Position numbers and translations under genes: made by a program
Part shown: positions 7,659 to 17,112 of the stretch, piece by piece
How positions within the stretch are numbered: the first letter of the stretch is position 1
Layout: the number at the start of each line of letters is the position of its first letter
Assembly: GCA_945883625.1 (NCBI GenBank)
Contig: CAMCXW010000002.1
Location: 1-39,478 of the forward strand
Reading direction: 5' to 3'
Source of the DNA: Spirosoma fluviale
GTDB taxonomy: Bacteria > Bacteroidota > Bacteroidia > Cytophagales > Spirosomataceae
Length of the DNA stretch: 39,478 nt
Notes under the pieces: generated by a model
The model's database searches: none
What the model was told of the DNA's origin: nothing
What the model saw: only the letters and a program-made list of their open reading frames with translations

Positions 7659-9156
7659 ATTTATTCAATTCTATTTCTAGTAGCGTTTTTAATTCATTAA
7701 GTTTTTCTTTTTGCTGAAGCGCTAAATTAATTTTTTCTTCCGGATCTGTTTTTAAATTGTAAAGTTGATCTTCCAAATCATTCCCAAGTTCAATATTAAC
7801 CAAGGGATTAAATTTAGCACCTTTCCCACTTCTGATAAATTTCCAATCCCCCTTTTTAATGGCTAAGCTACCCGCTTGTTCAACAATATATTCTCGCCCT
7901 AGCTTATTTTTTCCTACCCATGTACTTAAATTGGCCCTAGAATCTTTTGCAGAGTTCTCATTAAAAGTAGTCCCGAGCAATTGGCTCATTGTAGCTAGAA
8001 AATCAATTTGAGAGATTAGTGCATTTGACTTACCCACTGGGACTTTTTTAGGCCAACGGACAATAAAAGGAACACGTGTGCCTGCCTCAAATGAACTATA
8101 TTTTCCACCTCTCAAATTACTAGCTGGTTGATGTAATCCTAGGTTTTCCTTAGAGCCATCGATGTATCCATCATCCACAACTGGCCCATTATCGCTTGTT
8201 AAAATAACCAATGTGTTTGAAGTTAAATGCAATGAATCAAGCGTTTTCATTAATTGACCCACCGAATCATCCAGTTGCAACAGTGCATCTCCCCTAGTGC
8301 CAAATCCGCTTTTTCCTAAAAAGCGTGAATGAGGAATTCTTGGAACATGAATATCATGCGTAGCAAAATATAGAAAGAAAGGATTTTTCTGATTACGCAC
8401 CATAAAAGACTTTGCTTTATCAGCAAAAGTTTGAGCCATATCCTCATCATCCCATAGTGCCTGTTTCCCACCCACCATAAATCCAATTCTACCCACGCCA
8501 TTTACAATGGTATTATCATGTCCATGCGAATGCTTCATTTTTAAAAGTTCTGGATTTTCTTTACCCGTCGGTTGGTTACCAATTTTCTTAAGGTAACTCA
8601 CTTGGATAGGATCCTGACTAGCTAGATTACGAACATGGTCATTTTCAACATAAACACAAGGAACTCGATCACCCGTCGCTGGCATAATAAATGCTTCTTT
8701 GAAACCAATATCTAAGGGTCCATCGGCGATTTTTCCATTCCAATTAGGCCCGCCCAAAGGTCCCAAACCTAAATGCCACTTGCCTATAACCGCTGTATTA
8801 TACCCCGCTTTCGAAAAAATAGTCGCAACAGTTTGTTGGCCCCCAGGAATCAGCGCCACGGCATCTCCTGTCGCCACGCCTGTATCTTTCCTGCGAAAGG
8901 CGTATTCACCCTTCAACAAAGAGTATCGAGAAGGAGTACATGTAGCCGAAGTCGTATGCGCTTGCGTGAATATTAGTCCTTTTTTTGCTAACTGGTCTAT
9001 ATTGGGTGTTTTAATCGTCTTAGATCCGTAGCAACCTAAATCACCGTAGCCTAAATCATCCACATAGATAAAAACGACATTGGGTTTTTGACCCAATGCA
9101 CAAAGAGGAATAAATACCAATAAGTATTTAATTACGCGGCCAAATTTCTTTTTCAT
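7657..9156 (-). CDS. Secreted S1-family sulfatase
   Basis: A 499-residue exported sulfatase of the formylglycine-dependent S1 family. It has an N-terminal signal peptide (about 1-22), the metal aspartates D33-D34 in YVDDLGYGD, and the catalytic CTPSR motif at C73-R77, where the cysteine is converted to formylglycine. Further typical segments are GKWHLGLG, THDIHVPR and SDNG. It would hydrolyse a sulfate ester on a carbohydrate in the periplasm or outside the cell; the sugar position cannot be read from the sequence. It is the last gene of the polysaccharide utilization locus, 103 bp after the next sulfatase and just before a strong terminator. A maturation enzyme for the formylglycine is not in this window. 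Confidence 0.93.
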   Translation of the reverse strand: MKKKFGRVIKYLLVFIPLCALGQKPNVVFIYVDDLGYGDLGCYGSKTIKTPNIDQLAKKGLIFTQAHTTSATCTPSRYSLLKGEYAFRRKDTGVATGDAVALIPGGQQTVATIFSKAGYNTAVIGKWHLGLGPLGGPNWNGKIADGPLDIGFKEAFIMPATGDRVPCVYVENDHVRNLASQDPIQVSYLKKIGNQPTGKENPELLKMKHSHGHDNTIVNGVGRIGFMVGGKQALWDDEDMAQTFADKAKSFMVRNQKNPFFLYFATHDIHVPRIPHSRFLGKSGFGTRGDALLQLDDSVGQLMKTLDSLHLTSNTLVILTSDNGPVVDDGYIDGSKENLGLHQPASNLRGGKYSSFEAGTRVPFIVRWPKKVPVGKSNALISQIDFLATMSQLLGTTFNENSAKDSRANLSTWVGKNKLGREYIVEQAGSLAIKKGDWKFIRSGKGAKFNPLVNIELGNDLEDQLYNLKTDPEEKINLALQQKEKLNELKTLLEIELNK

Positions 9157-9259
9157 ACGATTAGTTTAACTATTTATTTAATTGCAAACACTCTGATTTT
9201 TGAAAACAATGTTAGTAAGGATAAAGCTGGAATGATATTATGGCTAATGATTTGTTTAG

Positions 9260-10822
9260 TTAATTATCTTTAATCACTTCTTTTTCAAAGTCACTTTCGT
9301 TGACCCAACCCAATTTGAATTTTTCGCCTTTCATAAATCGTTCATAAAAACCGTTTATTTCAGCTCCTGGATATTGCTCATAGAGGTGTCCATATCCTTG
9401 CATACGGAGGTCACCTTGAGCCAATAGTTGAGCTTCCATTTCATTCATTATTGATTTTTTAATTGTTTGAAATTTAGGATTTTTAGCTAAATTATTAACA
9501 CAATCAGGATCTTTTGATAAATCATACAATTCTTCTCCAGGTCGTTTGCCAAAAGACAGTTGCCAATAATATTTATCGAGACCATTACGTCTATGGTCCA
9601 AAAGCAGGGATTTGACAGGTCCGCCGTCGCAATTCAAATAGCCAGTTTCGGGATTGCAGGCAGGCCAACGGTCAGGCTCATAGTTTTTTAGGTACAAAAA
9701 TCCATTTTTGTGCATTCCCCGTACAGGGTACCCCACATCGTTTGGACGACCAATGTCGTGTCTCTCTTGTCCTACCAACTGAAAGTTTCGTGCAACTTCA
9801 ATTTGTCCCGATTTTGTGGAATTGAAAATAGTAACTAAACTTTTCCCAGTGATCGGTCGCATACCCGATTTTTTAGGAGCGATGCCTGCAACCTCCAGAA
9901 AAGTGGGAGCCAGGTCAGTCATGTTTACATAGTCAGTTACAATTCTACCAGCATTTTTAATACCATTTTTCCACATGATAGCAAAAGGAATATGATTTGA
10001 ATTGAGATATTGATTGCCCTTGACTCTTGGGAATGGCATTCCATGGTCAGACGTAAAAACGATGAGTGTATTTTTCAATTGACCCGATTCTTCAAGTATT
10101 TTCAGTACCCTTGCTACATGACTATCCATATATTCAATTTCCATGGCATAATCGAGCAAGTCGTTTCGGGTTGTATCTGAGTCGGGATAATATGTAGGAA
10201 TTCGATCTATCATCTCAACTTTTTTACCCCCCTTGGCAACACCACTTCCGTATTCGTAAGCCCTATGCGGCTCTGTGAAACCTAACCAAAAAGCCCACGG
10301 CTTATTACTATCAGAGGCTTTCAAAAATGCCCCAAAATTACCTGCATAGTCGTTGGCAGAGATTTCCTTTGTAGGTGGGATCGTTTTTAGGGTAGAAAAT
10401 TCTTTAAATAACATATCTCGTTTGCTGCCATCTTCTTTGAAAGCTTTGCCAGGTGCATAACCTTTGCCAGTATACCCAACATAATAGCCGTTTTCATGCA
10501 GTACTTCAGGGTAAGTTTTGAAATAATTTGGAAAAAAAATCGAGTGATTCATGGCGGCGTCCAACTGCCAGGGATTTCTACCCGTGAGCATACAGGCGCG
10601 AGAAGGGGCACATTTGGCGTTGGGTGTATAGGCATTTTGAAATAAAATTCCTTCTTTGGCAATTCGGTCGAATGCAGGTGTATTTACCCATTTTCTGCCA
10701 TAAGCGCTCATGTCAAGTCCCGCATCGTCAGCAACAATATATAGAATATTGGGCTTTTGAGCGAAGCCAGTACTTAAAATACCTACGAGAGCAGCTAATG
10801 AAAATAAGAATTTTTTGGTCAT
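9260..10822 (-). CDS. Secreted S1 sulfatase, N-sulfoglucosamine sulfohydrolase-like
   Basis: A 520-residue exported sulfatase with a signal peptide ending near GFAQ (residue 22), metal aspartates D32-D33 and the CAPSR active-site motif at C71-R75. The motif context (NAKCAPSRACMLTGRNPW) and the following VGYTGKGYAPG segment resemble human heparan N-sulfatase (SGSH) and its bacterial relatives more than ordinary arylsulfatases, which usually carry GKWHLG here. That suggests action on N-sulfated glucosamine, but it is a judgement from remembered motifs, not an alignment. It sits between a PhoD-like phosphatase gene and another sulfatase in a same-strand run controlled by the SusCD locus. Sulfatase family: very sure. 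N-sulfatase activity: tentative. Confidence 0.9.
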   Translation of the reverse strand: MTKKFLFSLAALVGILSTGFAQKPNILYIVADDAGLDMSAYGRKWVNTPAFDRIAKEGILFQNAYTPNAKCAPSRACMLTGRNPWQLDAAMNHSIFFPNYFKTYPEVLHENGYYVGYTGKGYAPGKAFKEDGSKRDMLFKEFSTLKTIPPTKEISANDYAGNFGAFLKASDSNKPWAFWLGFTEPHRAYEYGSGVAKGGKKVEMIDRIPTYYPDSDTTRNDLLDYAMEIEYMDSHVARVLKILEESGQLKNTLIVFTSDHGMPFPRVKGNQYLNSNHIPFAIMWKNGIKNAGRIVTDYVNMTDLAPTFLEVAGIAPKKSGMRPITGKSLVTIFNSTKSGQIEVARNFQLVGQERHDIGRPNDVGYPVRGMHKNGFLYLKNYEPDRWPACNPETGYLNCDGGPVKSLLLDHRRNGLDKYYWQLSFGKRPGEELYDLSKDPDCVNNLAKNPKFQTIKKSIMNEMEAQLLAQGDLRMQGYGHLYEQYPGAEINGFYERFMKGEKFKLGWVNESDFEKEVIKDN

Positions 10823-10983
10823 TTATGTAACGTTGAAACTAACAAAGGTTGGTACTGAATTAATCAACATAAAAATTATAAATATCTGAATATGTCACCT
10901 TCTACTTAACAGTCGTATTAAAAATCACCAACAAACGTCAAAATTTCCGTCAGTTTTGAGAGAAAAAATCAAGAAATTAATCA

Positions 10984-12657
10984 TTAAAGTTGATCGATCT
11001 TCCAAATTACTGATTGGCCGTCATTCAACTGGCGAATTGTCCGTGGCCACCCTTGCATTTGTTTGGCCCCCGTTTTCGTTACATCGACAAACCTATCCCA
11101 ACACTCAAAAGTTACGCTCTTTGCTTTTTTATTAAATCGGATAAGCCCGAATCCATCGCTGAGTTTATTTGGTCCTTCGATGTTTGCATAGGCATGCATG
11201 GTCAGTTTGTTACCCAAACCATCCAAATAATCCCCTGTAAACGCTAGTGGATTAGCATCTTCTTTATTCTTGCCTGCTTGTTCATCAAGTGGATGCCACC
11301 ATCGCTTGTAATAATTATTTACCAATGCGGGCCCCACAAATGCAAACGGACCATCTCGGAAATTATCAATGCCATGCTGAATTAATGTAGGGAGATGCTG
11401 GTCTCCTGCTAAATGAATCGCTCCTGCTTCTTTGATAGCCCTAAGTGCATCATTTCTGCCTTTTTGTGGCCAGCCATTACAGTCTAGGTCCGCATGTAAA
11501 TAATTATCAAATGTACCATGTCTATGAGCTCCACCACAAAACCCTGTTTGAGATAAAACTGCGCGCATCGAAACTCCCTCAGACTGCTTACCCCAATGCT
11601 TTAAAAATGTCATTTGGCGAGAACCAAGTAATTCTAAACCAGCTAAATCAATTGATTTGGGATCATATTGCGTATTGAGAATGTGGTCGGGACGAGGGCC
11701 TTGTTGGGGTATTTTCCCTGCCGGACCCGTCTTAAACTTACGATCCTCGATAATCGCAAAATCTATTCCGCCAATGTTAAGATTGGTATAATAAACACCA
11801 ATACCTTGTTCAATCGGAGTCGGGTCAAAAGCATCCGGCAAATGGGCCGTCTGGCAACGCTCAACCATTTTTACATATTCATGATGAAAAAAATATCCAC
11901 CGTCGTCACCTGCTGGCGTATTTGATTTTTTACCGTTTTCACCCCAAAGATTACCATGGCCAATATCGTGGTCATCAGGAATAGTCACACACGGTCGATT
12001 GCGAAACAACTCACGAAATTGCATTCCAAAAAGCAACCACGCAGCTGTGTGTTCTTTGTGATCGTAACTTTGATCTCCCGCAAAAAAAACTAAATCCGGA
12101 TTCAAGTGATTGACATTTCGAGTAAATTCTTCCCGCATACCCCTGTCTTTATTAGAATTACAGCTAAACATGGCCACGACTATTTCGTTTTTGTCAACTA
12201 TCTTTTTTCTAACTAGCCCTTCAAAGATTGCAGTTTGGCCATGTCGCAAGCGATAAGGTGTATCTTTAGTTTCGTCCCAATTTTCGATCCTAAATAAAGC
12301 TGACCATCCAATATCATTGACCATTGCTTTGGCTACTTCATTCCATTTTCCGTTTTTCTTTACCTCCAAACGCACTTCTCGAGTCTCGCTTGGGTAAAGC
12401 GGAAAAAGTTGAGCTGTCATTTTCATAACTTTGTTTTGGGTAGTATAAATACCAAAACATATCGCCTGATCCCGCGGCACATCTACATTAATTATTTTAG
12501 TAGGATTGTCCTTGATCGTTCGTGCATGGTTCCACCAGTCATTTGTACAGTACACATCAATACCGGCGAATGGTGCTTTTACAGGTGGTTCACCTGTTTG
12601 AGCTTGAGAGGTTGAGAATAGGTATAAAAAGATAAGAATCGAGCTTAGAATTTTCAT
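10984..12657 (-). CDS. Secreted PhoD-like metallophosphatase
   Basis: A 557-residue exported protein (signal peptide about 1-20) with an N-terminal beta-rich domain and a PhoD/metallophosphoesterase catalytic domain from about residue 158. Metal-ligand motifs are visible: FSCNSNKD, FAGDQSYDH (D195), PDDHDIGHGN (D228 to D231), and AGDQHLP near residue 415. PhoD enzymes are Ca/Fe-dependent alkaline phosphatases or phosphodiesterases. Its place in a run of sulfatases under one SusCD locus suggests it removes a phosphate or phosphodiester group from the same glycan, or scavenges phosphate released with it. The substrate is unknown and PhoD relatives vary widely. The intergenic spaces on either side are about 150 bp with no clear terminator. 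Confidence 0.88.
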   Translation of the reverse strand: MKILSSILIFLYLFSTSQAQTGEPPVKAPFAGIDVYCTNDWWNHARTIKDNPTKIINVDVPRDQAICFGIYTTQNKVMKMTAQLFPLYPSETREVRLEVKKNGKWNEVAKAMVNDIGWSALFRIENWDETKDTPYRLRHGQTAIFEGLVRKKIVDKNEIVVAMFSCNSNKDRGMREEFTRNVNHLNPDLVFFAGDQSYDHKEHTAAWLLFGMQFRELFRNRPCVTIPDDHDIGHGNLWGENGKKSNTPAGDDGGYFFHHEYVKMVERCQTAHLPDAFDPTPIEQGIGVYYTNLNIGGIDFAIIEDRKFKTGPAGKIPQQGPRPDHILNTQYDPKSIDLAGLELLGSRQMTFLKHWGKQSEGVSMRAVLSQTGFCGGAHRHGTFDNYLHADLDCNGWPQKGRNDALRAIKEAGAIHLAGDQHLPTLIQHGIDNFRDGPFAFVGPALVNNYYKRWWHPLDEQAGKNKEDANPLAFTGDYLDGLGNKLTMHAYANIEGPNKLSDGFGLIRFNKKAKSVTFECWDRFVDVTKTGAKQMQGWPRTIRQLNDGQSVIWKIDQL

Positions 12658-12712
12658 TTTTGAATATTTATAATATTTGGGTACTAGATTAAGACTACCA
12701 ATCGAATTTTAA

Positions 12713-12770
12713 ATGATTATTACTACTTATACTTAACTTGAAGAATTCCGTTTTTCAGAAGAATAATCAT
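12713..12770. repeat. Long-spaced inverted repeat between sulfatase and PhoD genes
   Basis: ATGATTATT (12713-12721) and AATAATCAT (12762-12770) are perfect 9-bp inverted repeats 40 bp apart in the gap between the sulfatase stop and the PhoD-like gene. They could form the base of a processing stem, but the arms are AT-rich and there is no U tract, so function is uncertain. Confidence 0.3.
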
Positions 12771-12803
12771 AAAGTATCCTGTGAAAATAATTGCAGTAAA
12801 AAA

Positions 12804-14186
12804 TTACTTTTTCTTTAATGGCCACATAGTGGAAACGATTCGGTTCTCAGCAAATGCCTTTTCTGCTTTTGCAACAATCTTAGGATATTTAGCTGCCACA
12901 TCATTTTCTTCGCCTACGTCAGTTTTAAGGTTATAGAGCTCTAGCTTGCCTCCTTTTGCACTCAACTTTACAGCTTTCCACTCATCTCCTAGTCTTACGG
13001 CCTGGTCAAAACCGCGCTCATAAAACTCCCAATAAAGCGATTCATGTTTCTTCTTTAATGGTTTACCTTTGAGTGAATTGGCAAAAGAAAGCCCATCTAG
13101 ATTTAAGGGTTTGCGCCCACCCGTTAATTCCGCTGCCGTTGGGAAAAAATCCCAATTGGCCAACACGTCGTTATTAATCAAGCCTTTTTTTACTTTACCT
13201 CCCCAAGCAATCAGTGGAACCCGAATTCCGCCTTCATACATATCGCGTTTGATACCTTTTAAAGGGCCATTACTATCAAAAAATACAGGGTCTGCGCCAC
13301 CTTCTTGGTGTGGTCCATTGTCAGAAGTAAAGAAAACATACGTGTTTTCTGACAAATTCAAAGATTTTAATAACTCCATCAATCGTCCCATATCTCGGTC
13401 CAAGTGAGTGACCATACCTGCGAAATTAGCCCTTGGCTGTGCTTGTGATCTATAATTACCTGCTTTCTGAACAAAAGGAATTTCTGGAAATGCACTCGTT
13501 TTATCTGCAGTTAAAAAAGGTGTAATTGACTCAGGCGTAGGTGCGAATACTTCAGCATGCGGCATTGTGATGGCTAAATACATAAAGAAAGGTTTCGCTT
13601 GATTGTTTTTGATAAAATCAAAAGCAGCATCCATAACATACAAGTGTGAATGACGCATAGAATCAACAGGCAGTGGCACAGTTTTGCCACCTTTGATTAC
13701 CCATAAGTTGTTCGTGTAAAAATGATGCGCATGAACATGGTTGGTATATCCCAAAAATTCATCCCAGCCTTGTTTCTCTGGAGATCCGGCATTTTCAGCT
13801 TGACCTAAGCCCCATTTCCCAAAGATACCCGTATGATAACCGTTTTGCTTAAAATATTCAGCTACGGTATAATCTTCATCACGTAATGGTACTTCTCCAT
13901 TACCTCGAATATAGGCATGACCCATGTGCTTACCAGTCATTAAAGCACAGCGAGAGGGAGCACAAACCGTGCTCCCAGAATGGTAATCGGTGTATCGAAT
14001 ACCCTCCTTAGCCATTTGGTCGAGATAAGGTGTTTTGAATTTTTTCTGCCCATAACAGCTTAAATCTCCATACCCTAAATCATCAGCCATGACGTAGATA
14101 ATATTGGGTCTGGAAGCGGGCTTTGTATTTTTAAAACCAAAAATTCCTATAGTAAGAAGCAATACAACAAGTAGTGAGTATTTCAT
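12804..14186 (-). CDS. Secreted S1-family sulfatase (arylsulfatase A-like)
   Basis: A 460-residue exported sulfatase. It has an N-terminal hydrophobic signal, metal aspartates D35-D36 in MADDLGYGD, and the active-site CAPSR at C75-R79 followed by CALMTGKHMGHAYIRG. Other family marks are GKWGLGQ, the TMPHAE segment, TSDNGPHQ and a C-terminal YNLKTDVGEENDVA region. The motif style matches arylsulfatase A/N-acetylgalactosamine-6-sulfatase-like enzymes acting on sulfate esters, but the substrate cannot be assigned without subfamily placement. It is the first of the three sulfatase genes in the downstream part of the polysaccharide locus, 59 bp after the putative glycoside hydrolase. Confidence 0.93.
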   Translation of the reverse strand: MKYSLLVVLLLTIGIFGFKNTKPASRPNIIYVMADDLGYGDLSCYGQKKFKTPYLDQMAKEGIRYTDYHSGSTVCAPSRCALMTGKHMGHAYIRGNGEVPLRDEDYTVAEYFKQNGYHTGIFGKWGLGQAENAGSPEKQGWDEFLGYTNHVHAHHFYTNNLWVIKGGKTVPLPVDSMRHSHLYVMDAAFDFIKNNQAKPFFMYLAITMPHAEVFAPTPESITPFLTADKTSAFPEIPFVQKAGNYRSQAQPRANFAGMVTHLDRDMGRLMELLKSLNLSENTYVFFTSDNGPHQEGGADPVFFDSNGPLKGIKRDMYEGGIRVPLIAWGGKVKKGLINNDVLANWDFFPTAAELTGGRKPLNLDGLSFANSLKGKPLKKKHESLYWEFYERGFDQAVRLGDEWKAVKLSAKGGKLELYNLKTDVGEENDVAAKYPKIVAKAEKAFAENRIVSTMWPLKKK

Positions 14187-14245
14187 TTAAAGTGATTTAT
14201 TTTTAATTTAGTTACCATAACCTGGATTTTGATAATCAATAAATG

Positions 14246-15334
14246 CTAATTGCCTACTTTTGAAAAACACGGTAATAAATCTTGTTCAAAATAGGGAGGT
14301 TGGTTTGTCCAAAATATGTAATTGACTTTCAAAAAATCTTTTGCAAAAGCGTGAAGTAACGGTACAATATTATTTCGATTTTTCGTGGCAATGTTGGTAG
14401 ATTCATTTCCTGTTTTGCCCACATAATTTCCGTCCTGTATAGCAATTCCGATTGGTACGCTGTAACGCTCTTCATGCAAAAGCGTGATGAGGTGATTCAA
14501 TTGTCCTTTTCTTGTCACCATCAAATCTGGCCCTCCAATTCCTACGCCAATCTCCTCACCGTATTTGTATATAGATCTCAAGTAGCCTTTGTCATCAAAA
14601 GGGAGCCATTCGCCGGGCATAAAATTTGCGTAAATCATCGTTGTGGAATTCCGAAATGCTTTTTTTAGAGAAAGCATATTTTCTTTTAATCCAATGAGAT
14701 ATTCTTTCGCTGAAAAACTGGCATCTTTTACTCCAACGGCAGTTTCTTGCAAGTTGATTCCTTCAATTTTTCCGTCAAACTCTTGTCCCATTGCTTGAAG
14801 AAGTAGAGCAAATCGTTCTCTCACTTTCTTATTCCAACGTTTTGCCACCCAGCCTTCTGGTTTTCCATTATCACTGTATTGAGCTACGGCCCCTCCGTCA
14901 TATTCATAAGTCAATAAATAGTCGGGTAGTGCTTTATACTTAGAATCGAATGTAACATCTTGTATCTGTACAAATAATTTCTTGTTGAATTTTTTAAGAT
15001 ACTCATAGTCATGATTTAAAATACTAAAATCGTATTGTCCTTTTTGAGGCTCGAAGTTTTTCCAAGAGTACATAATTTGGGCCCCCTCAAACATGAAATG
15101 TGAAAGTAAAGGGTGGTCAATGATTGATTCTCTGTCCCTTGCAAAATAAACAAAATGTCGAATACTATCTTTTTTGATTGGGCAAGTAGCACCTAAATAT
15201 AGTTTATATGCTTCAGCATATTTTTCGCTTGGATTTTGCCATTTCTGGGCGTTGACAATTACCCCAACTTTGATGAAAAGTAAAAGCAAAAAATATTTTT
15301 TGGGGAAGTTATATCTAAAAATTGTTGTACTCAT
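14246..15334 (-). CDS. Secreted putative TIM-barrel glycoside hydrolase, family not recognised
   Basis: A 362-residue exported protein. After a signal (about 1-29, ending IVNAQ) it shows features of a clan-A-like glycosidase barrel: SWKNFEPQKGQYDF at about 90-103, typical of the beta2-alpha2 region, and INLQETAVG with E197 as a candidate catalytic acid. E350 near the C-terminal FWTNQPPYFE is a possible second acid. I cannot name the family, and no close relative comes to mind. The ATG at 15332-15334 is preferred to one at 15370, because the latter lies inside the hairpin that follows SusD. It is the only obvious backbone-cleaving candidate in the SusCD locus, so it may be the endo-enzyme that opens the sulfated polymer. 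Confidence 0.75.
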   Translation of the reverse strand: MSTTIFRYNFPKKYFLLLLFIKVGVIVNAQKWQNPSEKYAEAYKLYLGATCPIKKDSIRHFVYFARDRESIIDHPLLSHFMFEGAQIMYSWKNFEPQKGQYDFSILNHDYEYLKKFNKKLFVQIQDVTFDSKYKALPDYLLTYEYDGGAVAQYSDNGKPEGWVAKRWNKKVRERFALLLQAMGQEFDGKIEGINLQETAVGVKDASFSAKEYLIGLKENMLSLKKAFRNSTTMIYANFMPGEWLPFDDKGYLRSIYKYGEEIGVGIGGPDLMVTRKGQLNHLITLLHEERYSVPIGIAIQDGNYVGKTGNESTNIATKNRNNIVPLLHAFAKDFLKVNYIFWTNQPPYFEQDLLPCFSKVGN

Positions 15335-15365
15335 TATTGGCAACTTGAATTTCTTGATTTTGTGT

Positions 15366-15398
15366 AACATCCCGAAAGCTTTAAGCTTCCGGGATGTT
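15366..15398 (-). terminator. Hairpin between SusD and downstream enzyme genes
   Basis: AACATCCCG (15366-15374) pairs perfectly with CGGGATGTT (15390-15398). An inner 5-bp stem and a TTA loop follow after one mismatch. It starts 43 bp after the SusD stop. No U tract follows on the minus strand, so it is more likely a leaky attenuator or an mRNA-stabilising 3' end for susCD than a full terminator. Confidence 0.55.
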
Positions 15399-15440
15399 CA
15401 AAAGATTTTTCTAAAAAAATACGTTACGGATTTCAAGTAC

Positions 15441-17108
15441 CTATTTCAATTTTGGATTGACGTTAACTTCGGACTGAGGAATAGGCCAGCGGTCGTCAAT
15501 TCCTTTTCTAAAATTCTTAGAAGTAACAAACCATCTAAACTTAGGATCAAGTTTTTTAGAAGTTTTGGCATAGAGCTGAGAATTGGGAAATGGTGCACCC
15601 CAAAAATCTCCTTTCAGCACTTGATCGCCAATGTCCCAACGAAAAATATCCCAAAGACGAATGCCTTCAAAGGCTAATTCTATTCTGCGCTCATTTCTAA
15701 GAATAGGTCGAAGCAAATTGGAGTCTGTTACTCTGATTGGAGGCATCTTTACAGAAGCGCGTCCACGTACAGCATTAATAGTTTGGTCTAATAGTGCTTG
15801 TGATATGGGTTTGCCAGCTTCCAATTCAGCCTCTAAATAGCTCAGCAACACCTCGGCATATCTTATAATAGGCAAATTTCCGCCATAATCAGTCACCAGA
15901 CCACCAGTAAAATTTTCGTCAAAAAACTTACGTAAGCCATAACCAGTTCTAGTAGCTTGTTTGGAGTAAGTAAGTTGATCCAATGATTTAGTAGAGTCAG
16001 GGTGACATACATATGTTTTTTGACCAAATTTTGTGCCGTCCCACAAGAAATTATAGCGGAATCGTGGGTCCCTGTTTTCGCCCATGTTTTTATAATTGAA
16101 TTTGGGATTATCATAAGACAGGGGTGTGCCGTCGTTAAAACCGTAGGCATCAGCTATACTTCCTGTTGGATTAACGATATGCCAACCTGAAGCTACTGCT
16201 GGGAAAGCATGTTGCGTAAGAGCATTGGAGGTTTCTCCGGGTACATATTGCATACTAAATATATTCTCACTGCTATTTTCATTGGCAGGGGTAAAAAGTG
16301 TTTGATAGTCAGGATCTATTTTGTTTGCCCCTAAATCAATGATTTGCTTGTATGCGGCGGCGGCTTCGGTAAACTTCTTTTCTGCGAGATAGATTCTTCC
16401 CAAGAACGCTAGTGCGGCCTGTTTGCTAGCTCTACCTGTTTCGTCAGCTTTTAGTGCACCAAACGAAGGAAGTTTGGACGCAGCAGACGTCAACTCGTCA
16501 ATCACAAATTTTACTACCTCACTTTTAGGTGCTTTGTCCACATTATTGGCTTCAATGGGCGTAAGTTTTTTCTTTACTAAAGGAACAGCACCAAAATATT
16601 GAGATAAATAGAAGTATTGAGTAGCTCTGATAAACATAGCCTCTGCTTTCATGCGGTCAATTTTGGCCTGTTCTATCTTAACCTTATCTATGTTTTCTAA
16701 AAAATCGTTACAAATGGCAATTCTCCTGTAAGAACCTGACCAATAACCAAGTATCACAGCGTTGTCAGGGAGCAAAGTGCCATTTGTAAGCCTATTTTGC
16801 ATCGAATTGTCTCCACGGCGATCGTAAAGATTATCAGTAGCAAACTCTAAAAATATCAAACCTGCATAATTCCACCAATCTGTTGGGTTTACCTGCGTGC
16901 CGTAGGTCATACTGCCTCTATACATGCCCGCTAGCGCAATTTTGGTATTGGGTTCAGAAGTCCAAAAATTATCATTGGCAAAAGCATTGCTAGGAAACTG
17001 TTCCAGTGATTTTTCACAAGAAAATAAGACGGTCATTAGAAGCGTCAATACTATGGCTTTACCATATTTAGACGTTTTTGGGAAAAGATTATGTGTAAAA
17101 AAGTTCAT
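15441..17108 (-). CDS. susD: SusD/RagB family glycan-binding lipoprotein
   Basis: A 555-residue surface lipoprotein that forms the lid on the SusC transporter and binds glycan. It has a signal with a lipobox at VLFSC (lipidated C31), followed by the usual LEQFPSNAFANDNFW start of the mature chain, alpha-helical TPR-like stretches, and the C-terminal hallmark NERRIELAFEGIRLWDIFRW. Its length fits the family. It starts 4 bp after the SusC stop, so the two are co-expressed. Family assignment is firm; the symbol is generic for the family and does not imply starch as substrate. Given the neighbours, a sulfated glycan is the likely ligand. Confidence 0.95.
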   Translation of the reverse strand: MNFFTHNLFPKTSKYGKAIVLTLLMTVLFSCEKSLEQFPSNAFANDNFWTSEPNTKIALAGMYRGSMTYGTQVNPTDWWNYAGLIFLEFATDNLYDRRGDNSMQNRLTNGTLLPDNAVILGYWSGSYRRIAICNDFLENIDKVKIEQAKIDRMKAEAMFIRATQYFYLSQYFGAVPLVKKKLTPIEANNVDKAPKSEVVKFVIDELTSAASKLPSFGALKADETGRASKQAALAFLGRIYLAEKKFTEAAAAYKQIIDLGANKIDPDYQTLFTPANENSSENIFSMQYVPGETSNALTQHAFPAVASGWHIVNPTGSIADAYGFNDGTPLSYDNPKFNYKNMGENRDPRFRYNFLWDGTKFGQKTYVCHPDSTKSLDQLTYSKQATRTGYGLRKFFDENFTGGLVTDYGGNLPIIRYAEVLLSYLEAELEAGKPISQALLDQTINAVRGRASVKMPPIRVTDSNLLRPILRNERRIELAFEGIRLWDIFRWDIGDQVLKGDFWGAPFPNSQLYAKTSKKLDPKFRWFVTSKNFRKGIDDRWPIPQSEVNVNPKLK

Positions 17109-17112
17109 ATCA

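Noticed and set aside
15174-15677. A 167-codon plus-strand frame across the SusD end and the hydrolase start
   Set aside because: It is antisense to two well-supported exported proteins and has no recognisable domain.
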